64,000 nucleotides of DNA from an uncultured Candidatus Saccharibacteria bacterium (GTDB lineage Bacteria; Patescibacteriota; Saccharimonadia; Saccharimonadales; Saccharimonadaceae). The notes beneath the pieces were generated by a model. That model had not been told where the DNA came from. It worked only from the letters and a program-made list of their open reading frames with translations, and searched no databases. Below, piece by piece: positions 57,477 through 64,000 of the stretch; positions within the stretch are counted from its first letter, which is position 1; every line of letters begins with the position of its first letter. The stretch lies in contig CAQRDK010000004.1 in assembly GCA_948868795.1 (NCBI GenBank), positions 1-64,000 on the forward strand. Direction: 5' to 3'. The translations under genes and the position numbers were made by a program.

Positions 57477-60400
57477 TTACTGGACTTTGACGCAGGCGGC
57501 GCCGAGGAGCTTGGCGAGAGGGCCGGTGAGTTCGTCGGTGGCTTCGACGCGGAAGGGGAGGCGGATGGGGCGCTTGCCGGATTCGTCTTTGAGGACCATG
57601 ACAACTTCCTGGACGCCGGGGTTTCGCTCGCAAAGATGGCGGATTTCGTTCAGGATTTCGAGATTGTTCGGGTCTTCGATGAGGACGTAGAGGCGCTCGT
57701 TGCGGTGGTCTTTCGGGGGGGTGATGATACGGTGAGGAGCGTCGTCGGAGGAGGGGGCGGCGGCGCGAGGGGCACCGCTAAAGCTGGTGCCGCCACGGCT
57801 GTAATTACTTCCGCCGCCGACCCCGCTAGCACGCGACGCTCCTCGCCGGCCACGGGCTGGAGCCGGGGCAGCCTTCGGAAGCGGGAGTTTCTGGCCGGTG
57901 GCTTGATAATTATCAAGCTCGGTATCAGGAATAATCTCGACGGTATCGGCAATAACTTTGACCTCAGAGGAAATATTGCCGTCTTTATCCTTAGCGTTGA
58001 CGCGACCGGTGACTTTGATGACGTTGTCCTGCTCGAGTTTCGCGCCAACGGTTTCGTAGAGGCTGGGGAAAATGATGACTTCTTGTTCGGAGGTTTTATT
58101 CTCGAGCTTGACGAAGGCCATACGTGTATTGCTCTTGGTCATGATGGTGCGGACGGCGCTGATAATTCCGCCAAGAGTGACGAGACGGCCATCGTTCTCG
58201 GCAGTAATAAGGTCGTAAGGATGAGTTTGTTCCTCGAAATAGACATCGTAGCGGTCGAGCGGGTGCGAGGAGATATAAAGACCCATGAGGTCGCGCTCCC
58301 AGAGGAGCTGCTCTTTCTCGGAATATTTGGTCGGGGCAGTTTTGATCTCTGGCTCCGGAATCGCGCCGGCGTCGCCCATCGCGCCGAATAGATCGGTCTG
58401 GCCAGAGGCGGCGTCTTTCTGGCGCTTGGCACCGTAAGCTTGGATGTTCTCGAGATTGAAGAGGAGATCGCTGCGATCGCCGAAACGGTCGAAAGCGCCG
58501 GTCTTAATGGCAGCTTCCCAAGATTTCTTGTTGAACTTGCTGGAGTTGACGCGCGAGGCAAAATCGCAGACAGAAGTGAAGGGGCCATTCTTGTCGCGCT
58601 CGGGGATGACGAACTCTTCAACTAGGGCCTTACCCATGGATTTAATGCCGGAAAGGCCGAAACGGATTTTCCCCTCCGTGCCGACAATACCGAAATCGCC
58701 GTAGGATTCGTTGATGTCGGGGCCGAGGACCGGGATGCCCATGCGCTTACATTCGGTGATTTCGATGGCGAGGCGATCGGTCGAGCGCATATCAGCGGTC
58801 ATAAGAGCAGCCATGAAGGCGTCGGGGTAATGAGCTTTCAGGTAGGCCGTCCAGTAAGCGACGAGGCCATAACACGCGGCGTGAGATTTGTTAAAACAGT
58901 AGTTCGCGAAGTCGAGCAGCTCACGCCAAAACTCTTCGGCAATTTCTTCGGTCGCGCCACCGATTTTAATCGCGCCTTCAATAAACTGTGGTTTTACCTT
59001 GTTCATGAGGTCGACTTTTTTCTTACCAACGGCTTTGCGGAGCGTATCGGCCTGGCCACCGGTAAAACCGCACCATTCACGCGAAATCTGCATGAACTGC
59101 TCCTGATAAATCATAATACCGTAAGTATCTTTGAGGGAGTTTTCGAGGCCGGGATGGAGGTAAGTGATCGGCTCCTTGCCGTGTTTGCGGCGAATGAAGC
59201 TGTCGATGAACTGCATTGGGCCCGGGCGGTAGAGGGCCACCATAGCGATAATGTCCTCGAAGCGGTTCGCCTGGAGGTCCTTCAAATAACGTTTCATGCC
59301 GGCAGATTCCAGCTGGAAGACGCCAGTCGTCTCGGCACGCTGGAGAAGCTCATAAGTCTTCTGATCGTCGAGCGGCAGAGCATACATGTCGACGTCTTCG
59401 TGATAGACTTTGCGAATCATACGAAGAGCGTTGTTAATCACGGAAAGGTTCGAGAGGCCGAGAAAGTCCATCTTGAGAAGGCCGAGTTCCTCAATCTGCG
59501 GGCCAGGATATTGAGTTGTGAGCGGGCCTTTCGCACTAACTTCCATCGGGAGGAACTTCACTAAATCATCCGGCGCAATCACCACGCCGCAAGCGTGGAC
59601 GCCGTGGCTACGAATCGTGCCTTCGAGGCGCTCGGCAAAATCAAGAACTTCGTGCGAAGTCGGATTGCTTTCGTATTCCTGTTTCAGCTCTGGAACTTCT
59701 TTGATTGCGCGACCAATCGGGACGTGATGACCCTGCTCGGGATCGGGGACGAGCTTCGCGAGATGGTCGGCCTCGGCATACGGGACTTCCATCACGCGAG
59801 CGACGTCGCGGACAGCCATCTTCCCCATCATTTTACCAAAAGTGACGATGTTGCCGACGCGACCTTTGCCGTATTTATCGGTACAATATTCGATAACTTC
59901 GTCGCGACGAGTATCCTGGATATCGGTATCAATATCCGGCATCGAGATACGGTCGGGGTTCAAGAAGCGCTCAAAAAGAAGATCATATTTCAGGGGATCG
60001 AGCTCGGTAATCCTGAGAGCATAAGCGAGAATCGAACCGGCAGCCGAACCACGACCCGGGCCGTAGACGATACGCTGACTTTTGCCCCAGTTAATAAAGT
60101 CTTGGACGATCAAGAAATAGCCGTTATAGCCCATTTTGTCGACGACGGAAAGTTCATAATCAATGCGCGGCAAGATTTTTAGCTTTTCTTCGGCACGCTC
60201 GGGGCTTTTGTCGACTTCTTCGAGAAGTTCGCGACACTTAGGAATTTCGAGGTCGAGCGTCTCGTCAAGTTTATAGCCGCAATAACGATAAACTAGCCCC
60301 TGAAAAACGAGGCGGTCGAGATAAGCCTTCTCAAGTTGCTGCGAAGTAGCGTTTTTGACGTCGTCAAGTTCAAGTTTTGGCAAAGCGTCTTCAGGGACGG

Positions 60401-61316
60401 GAAACTTCGGGATCAGAATCCGACCAAGCTGAAGGTCGATATTGCAACGGTCAGCAATGCGACGCGAATTGCGCACCGCCTCGGGGCAAACCTTCTCCCA
60501 GCGGTTGATAATTTCTTGAGGCGGAATAACATGAAGCTCAAAATCCTTCAAACTCATGCGGTTCGGGTTCGAGAGGTTCGAGGCGGTACCGACGCAAAGC
60601 AAGACTTCATGCGCGTCTTGATCTTCGTGGTTGAGGTAGTGGGCGTCGCAGGTCACGACCAGCGGAATGTTAGTTTCCTCATGGAACTTCATCAGCTGTT
60701 GGTTGATAGTGTTCTGGACGTCCCAATGGGTCGGCGAGTCGGGATGGCCGTGGTCTTGCATCTCGAGATAGAAACGGTCGCCGTAGATGCCATGATACCA
60801 GTCGATTAGCTCACGAGCCTTTTTCAGATCATTTGCGCGAATCGCTTCGGAAATCTCGGAGCCAGCGCAGCCGGAAAGACAGATAATTCCCTCGCTATAC
60901 CGCTCCATGATTTCATGGTCGATACGGGGTTTATAATACTTACCGTGGATTTCAGCCTCGGTCATCAGGCGACAAAGGTTCTCAAAACCTTCGTTGTTCA
61001 TGGCAAGGAGGGTAATATGGAAGCGTTGCTTATCGTAAGCCGGGTCGCGATCTTCGCGACCGCGAGCGGCAACGTAGGCCTCGAGACCGAGAATCGGCTT
61101 GATTCCGGCATCGTTACAGTTCTTATAAAGCTCGACTAGGCCGCTCATGGTGCCGTGGTCGGTAACGGCGACAGCCTCCATGCCTTGGGATTTAACAAAG
61201 TCAACCAGCTCGGGGATCTTGGTCAAACCGTCGAGCAGAGAATAATGGGTATGGTTGTGCAGATGGACGAAGTCGCTACATTTGAGCGGTTCGCCTTCCT
61301 TGGTTACCTCCGTCAT
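57477..61316 (-). CDS. dnaE: DNA polymerase III alpha subunit
   Basis: 1279 residues, the replicative polymerase. PHP domain at the N-terminus (FVHLHNHTHYSLLDGLTKIP, AVTDHGTMSG), polymerase core with GPGRGSAAGSILAYAL and the catalytic Asp motif MPDIDTDIQ. FNKSHAACYGLVAYWTAYLK lies in the fingers, and an OB domain (VTLGGIISAVRTIMTKSNTR) follows. The linker near 1140-1190 is Ala/Gly/Arg-rich, unlike most homologues. TATAAT (61324-61329) ends 7 nt before the ATG, leaderless. Confidence 0.97.
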   Translation of the reverse strand: MTEVTKEGEPLKCSDFVHLHNHTHYSLLDGLTKIPELVDFVKSQGMEAVAVTDHGTMSGLVELYKNCNDAGIKPILGLEAYVAARGREDRDPAYDKQRFHITLLAMNNEGFENLCRLMTEAEIHGKYYKPRIDHEIMERYSEGIICLSGCAGSEISEAIRANDLKKARELIDWYHGIYGDRFYLEMQDHGHPDSPTHWDVQNTINQQLMKFHEETNIPLVVTCDAHYLNHEDQDAHEVLLCVGTASNLSNPNRMSLKDFELHVIPPQEIINRWEKVCPEAVRNSRRIADRCNIDLQLGRILIPKFPVPEDALPKLELDDVKNATSQQLEKAYLDRLVFQGLVYRYCGYKLDETLDLEIPKCRELLEEVDKSPERAEEKLKILPRIDYELSVVDKMGYNGYFLIVQDFINWGKSQRIVYGPGRGSAAGSILAYALRITELDPLKYDLLFERFLNPDRISMPDIDTDIQDTRRDEVIEYCTDKYGKGRVGNIVTFGKMMGKMAVRDVARVMEVPYAEADHLAKLVPDPEQGHHVPIGRAIKEVPELKQEYESNPTSHEVLDFAERLEGTIRSHGVHACGVVIAPDDLVKFLPMEVSAKGPLTTQYPGPQIEELGLLKMDFLGLSNLSVINNALRMIRKVYHEDVDMYALPLDDQKTYELLQRAETTGVFQLESAGMKRYLKDLQANRFEDIIAMVALYRPGPMQFIDSFIRRKHGKEPITYLHPGLENSLKDTYGIMIYQEQFMQISREWCGFTGGQADTLRKAVGKKKVDLMNKVKPQFIEGAIKIGGATEEIAEEFWRELLDFANYCFNKSHAACYGLVAYWTAYLKAHYPDAFMAALMTADMRSTDRLAIEITECKRMGIPVLGPDINESYGDFGIVGTEGKIRFGLSGIKSMGKALVEEFVIPERDKNGPFTSVCDFASRVNSSKFNKKSWEAAIKTGAFDRFGDRSDLLFNLENIQAYGAKRQKDAASGQTDLFGAMGDAGAIPEPEIKTAPTKYSEKEQLLWERDLMGLYISSHPLDRYDVYFEEQTHPYDLITAENDGRLVTLGGIISAVRTIMTKSNTRMAFVKLENKTSEQEVIIFPSLYETVGAKLEQDNVIKVTGRVNAKDKDGNISSEVKVIADTVEIIPDTELDNYQATGQKLPLPKAAPAPARGRRGASRASGVGGGSNYSRGGTSFSGAPRAAAPSSDDAPHRIITPPKDHRNERLYVLIEDPNNLEILNEIRHLCERNPGVQEVVMVLKDESGKRPIRLPFRVEATDELTGPLAKLLGAACVKVQ

Positions 61317-61382
61317 AGGTTAATTATAGCACAAGTCTTCGTGATGTAAGAGTTGATTTTTAGTGAAATAGCATAAATAGTA

Positions 61383-61411
61383 TTGACTTTTTTAGGAAAG
61401 TGTGCTATACT
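61383..61411 (+). promoter_or_regulatory. Promoter of the secreted 328-aa protein
   Basis: TTGACT (61383-61388), 17-bp spacer ending GTGTGC, TATACT (61406-61411), with a leader of about 130 nt. Confidence 0.8.
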
Positions 61412-61545
61412 GGTAGTGGTGAGGCTTCTATGACATCGCGTCTCGAAGCCGCACGACCTCTAAAAACATGCTAGTTTTCCTGTTAGCCTTTGGTAGTCAA
61501 GCCCATTAGATCCGAAAATCTTTAAAAACGAAAGGAAGATTCCCT

Positions 61546-62532
61546 GTGAAAAAATGTTTTGCTTTCCTGCTGGCTGTTATGATGATGGCTGCTTTGGCCG
61601 TTCCGGTCTCCGCTTCAACCTATGACCCGGCCGAAGCTGCCGCGGAGTTCAACAAGGCTAACCCGAACCTGTATTGGGATGGCACCGAAGTCGCCTTCGA
61701 AACTGAGTACGAAAGCGGAACTTATGCCAGGCTGTATCAGCTGGTAAGGTTAAGCGACGCCCAGAAGATTATCTCTCTGGTCGAAAAGATGAACCCTGCG
61801 TTTTCGCTGTATTCGGGTTGGAAAAGCCTGAGGATTTGCTGTGACGCGGAAATCGTACGCTACGACCGGCTCTTTCTCGGGCAAACCGAAATCCTTGGCG
61901 ATCATCTGACCGAACGCGAGACTTGGGGCGCGCTGAGCGTGTTACCCATTTCGAGCGCCCGCGAGATGATGCTGGCCATCAAGACCCTGCCCGAGTACCG
62001 GAGTGATCCGTTCGTGACCGAGTTCGTCGACAGCTATCTGAGCGAAGAGACGCTGCCGGCGGCCAAGCAGGTGCGCGAGGCGCTGAAAGCGCTGACCGAG
62101 AATCAGAGTGCGTTGGTCAATCTGGACGACAAGAACGTCGATGAAATGAACATCGATGAGCTGTTGGAATTCACGACGGTAATCGTCAAGAGCAAGGCCT
62201 TCCGTGACCTCTACGCGGCGCTGTCGCCTGATGTTGTCAATTCTGGCAAGGACATTGTCGCCCTGAAGGCAACTCTCTCTGACGAGGAGCTTGCCCAGGC
62301 TTGGGAAAAGCTGCGCGATGCGGCGGAATACTACCAGCCGAGCTATGTCAGCTGGCTGGAGAGCTTTGAGCTCTTGATGCCGTACGGTTCGCTTGGGTAT
62401 CCGTCTGCCGGTCAGATTGAGACGAATGTCGAGGAAGCCCACGAGGTTATCGATCCCGGCATGCCGAGCTATGAGACGGTCGAGCAGACCGTGATGCCGG
62501 CGGCACCAGATCATCCCGTAGTGACCGCCTAA
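61546..62532 (+). CDS. Secreted protein with cleavable signal peptide
   Basis: 328 residues. A clear Sec signal (FAFLLAVMMMAALAVPVSAS) with cleavage near SAS-TYD. The mature part is acidic, mainly helical (AREMMLAIKTLPEYRSD, AKQVREALKALTENQS), with no family I recognise and no anchor, so it is probably released. GTG start behind AAAGGAAG. GC-ending codons are much commoner than in the neighbouring dnaE gene, which hints at acquisition. Confidence 0.65.
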   Translation: MKKCFAFLLAVMMMAALAVPVSASTYDPAEAAAEFNKANPNLYWDGTEVAFETEYESGTYARLYQLVRLSDAQKIISLVEKMNPAFSLYSGWKSLRICCDAEIVRYDRLFLGQTEILGDHLTERETWGALSVLPISSAREMMLAIKTLPEYRSDPFVTEFVDSYLSEETLPAAKQVREALKALTENQSALVNLDDKNVDEMNIDELLEFTTVIVKSKAFRDLYAALSPDVVNSGKDIVALKATLSDEELAQAWEKLRDAAEYYQPSYVSWLESFELLMPYGSLGYPSAGQIETNVEEAHEVIDPGMPSYETVEQTVMPAAPDHPVVTA

Positions 62533-62583
62533 CCCCAGGTCAGCGCTTTTTAACTAGCATGTTTTGTTCCTTCCAACCCTTAC

Positions 62584-62613
62584 GGGGCGTTCCTGTACGG
62601 AACGCCCCATTTT
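62584..62613 (+). terminator. Intrinsic terminator
   Basis: Perfect GGGGCGTTCC/GGAACGCCCC hairpin followed by ATTTT. Confidence 0.9.
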
Positions 62614-62638
62614 CTACTACCGGGCCCTGGAGTTATTG

Positions 62639-63028
62639 TTATTTCTTGGCTTTGCTAGACTTGGCGTGGTCGCCTTTGCCGCGAGCATCGCGAGAGGCCT
62701 GGGCGTTTTCGCGGGCCGCTGCCTCGGCGGCTTCGGTGACGATTTCTTCCGCAGCGGCGCGAGCGACGTCTTCTTCGGCATAGCGGCGTTCTTGATTAGT
62801 GATAACGCGATTGGCGAAAGTTTTGACGATGCCGCCGACCGAGGTCATGCCTTTGACATTATCAACAATGTCGTCAGCTTTGGTCGCAATTTGCTGGCCG
62901 GTGGCGACGATTTTTTGTGCTTCCTCGGTGAGCCGGATAAGTTTGATGGCGAGGACGATACCTGCAATCAAGAAAATCAATAATGCGCATGAGAGCATCA
63001 CGACTAAAATCCATTCTGCTACGTTCAT
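62639..63028 (-). CDS. Small membrane-anchored helical protein (DUF948-like layout)
   Basis: 129 residues: N-terminal transmembrane helix (WILVVMLSCALLIFLIAGIV), then a coiled region (EEAQKIVATGQQIATKADDI) and an Ala/Glu-rich then Lys-rich tail. The layout resembles DUF948/YtxH-type envelope proteins, but similarity is only in composition. AAAGGAGG precedes the ATG. Function unknown. Confidence 0.6.
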   Translation of the reverse strand: MNVAEWILVVMLSCALLIFLIAGIVLAIKLIRLTEEAQKIVATGQQIATKADDIVDNVKGMTSVGGIVKTFANRVITNQERRYAEEDVARAAAEEIVTEAAEAAARENAQASRDARGKGDHAKSSKAKK

Positions 63029-63103
63029 TTATTTACCTCCTTTGCGAGCGATTTTGCCCGCTATTAAATGCGCCGCAGCGAACGAACTGCGGCGCAAAAG
63101 TTT

Positions 63104-63982
63104 TTAATATTTCTGGGCGGTTTCTTTGATCAGGTCACCAAGACCGTCGACCTCAGCGGCATATTTCAGATAGGCCTGGAGATAGTTCTTCGGGTCGCCG
63201 GTCGTCATCCATTCACCATGCGTTTTTTCGACGATCACATCGCCATCATCAACCATGCGCGTAATGGCATCAACCGTCCAAAGCTCATTATCAAGACCAG
63301 TGTTGCGCGGGTCAAGATAGTCAAAAACTTCCGGAGTGAGCAGGTAGCGGCCATAGCTAGTGAGATTCGAAGGAGCATCTTCGATTTTCGGCTTCTCGAC
63401 AATGTCGTGGAGAAGCATTTCGTTACCTTCTTTTAGGCGGATGATACCATATTTATTAAGCACCTCGCGGGGCATCTCCTGGGAGATGATAATCGCCTTC
63501 GCTTCTGGGTGCTGTTGATAGGATTCAATGAGGGTTTTTACGTCGGATGAGCCGAAGACGACGTCATCAGAGTAAAGAACGACAAAGGCTTCGTCATCTT
63601 GAATGAACTTGCGTGCGGAAGCAATCGGGGAGCCATTGCCGTAAGGGTAGGACAGATCTTGCTCGATAACGGTGATTTTAGGGAAGTTGAGGATTTGTTC
63701 AATTGGAGCGTAGCGATCTTCTTTGCCCTGAGAGCGGAGCTGTTTCTTGATTCGGGTGATAGCGTTGTTGAAATAGTCTTCGTAAATCGGCTTGCCTTCA
63801 GGGGTCGCGACGATGATGATTTCTTCGATACCAGCTTCGGCGCATTCTTCGACGACGAGTTGCATAATCGGCTTCGCACCGAGCGGAAGCATCGCTTTCG
63901 GCATAGTTTTAGTGATTGGTAAATAACGGCTCGCAAAACCAGCATCGGTAATGATCGCCTTGGTTGGGGTACGATAGTTCAT
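63104..63982 (-). CDS. UTP-glucose-1-phosphate uridylyltransferase-like nucleotidyltransferase
   Basis: 292 residues of the GalU-type NTP-transferase fold: TKAIITDAGFASRYLPITKT, MPKAMLPLGAKPIMQLVVEE, VVLYSDDVVFGSSD (metal-binding Asp), and GRYLLTPEVFDYL. The usual GxGTR nucleotide loop is replaced by GFASR, so nucleotide or sugar preference may differ from GalU. The role is likely activated-sugar supply for envelope glycans. TATAAT (63989-63994) ends 6 nt before the ATG, leaderless. Confidence 0.85.
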   Translation of the reverse strand: MNYRTPTKAIITDAGFASRYLPITKTMPKAMLPLGAKPIMQLVVEECAEAGIEEIIIVATPEGKPIYEDYFNNAITRIKKQLRSQGKEDRYAPIEQILNFPKITVIEQDLSYPYGNGSPIASARKFIQDDEAFVVLYSDDVVFGSSDVKTLIESYQQHPEAKAIIISQEMPREVLNKYGIIRLKEGNEMLLHDIVEKPKIEDAPSNLTSYGRYLLTPEVFDYLDPRNTGLDNELWTVDAITRMVDDGDVIVEKTHGEWMTTGDPKNYLQAYLKYAAEVDGLGDLIKETAQKY

Positions 63983-64000
63983 ATCGCTATTATAGCATAT

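Overview
The window looks like a chromosome segment of a Candidatus Saccharibacteria (TM7) or other CPR/Patescibacteria-type genome. This is an inference: there is no rRNA or ribosomal-protein operon here to confirm it. Supporting signs are short tightly packed genes, many starts with a TATAAT-type -10 box only 6-8 nt upstream of the ATG (leaderless mRNAs), a RuvX-MltG fusion, an anaerobic NrdD/NrdG pair, lone DNA-repair and translation GTPase genes, several one-TM surface proteins and almost no biosynthesis. The standard genetic code fits every frame.

Layout. 1-15.6 kb is host sequence: a partial exported protein, HIT and DUF362 proteins, dut plus a HAD nucleotidase, a Pr6Pr-type membrane protein, a compact leftward operon nrdD-nrdG-folA-(27-aa ORF)-iscS-iscU with NrdR-like boxes in its promoter, a Ca2+-type P-ATPase, a lipase-like hydrolase and tRNA-Gly(GCC). 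A Nudix gene at 15.66-16.28 kb is interrupted by a frameshift at a C9 tract. 16.4-35.2 kb is an integrated mobile element of about 18.8 kb inserted at the 3' end of tRNA-Leu(UAG). 35.3-64 kb returns to host genes: rsmD, recG, trmD, a structured ncRNA candidate, obg, a LysM-CHAP hydrolase, ruvX-mltG, a histidine kinase/receiver pair, an RsuA-type pseudouridine synthase, an FtsA/PilM-like ATPase, eno, a split VWA lipoprotein, dnaE, a secreted protein and a galU-like gene.

The mobile element. Its right end is a large serine recombinase whose reading frame runs out of the element through the antisense strand of tRNA-Leu. Its left end is an open frame with two helix-turn-helix motifs and no convincing start. 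Both ends carry the 7-bp repeat TTGGTGC, and joining the ends across it puts recombinase and HTH fragment in one continuous 741-codon frame. So attP appears to lie inside the recombinase gene, and integration would split it. Inside are a seven-copy helically phased TTCCRC iteron cluster, an operon with a VirD4/TraG-like ATPase, a replication-relaxation protein, two solitary DNA methyltransferases, and an amidoligase / gamma-glutamylcyclotransferase / DUF5049 set familiar from Firmicutes elements.

The most unusual stretch is 19.4-21.9 kb: a minimal tyrosine recombinase followed by four tandem cassettes of about 430 bp. Each cassette starts with a perfect extended -10 box, then a hairpin whose stem covaries between copies, then a conserved leader, and ends in a start-less coding segment resembling the hypervariable C-terminus of a C-type-lectin/FGE-like fold. 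The copies differ mainly at AAC/AAT codons, as in diversity-generating retroelements, but no reverse transcriptase is present. This is the best candidate in the window for an undescribed diversification or cassette-shuffling system.
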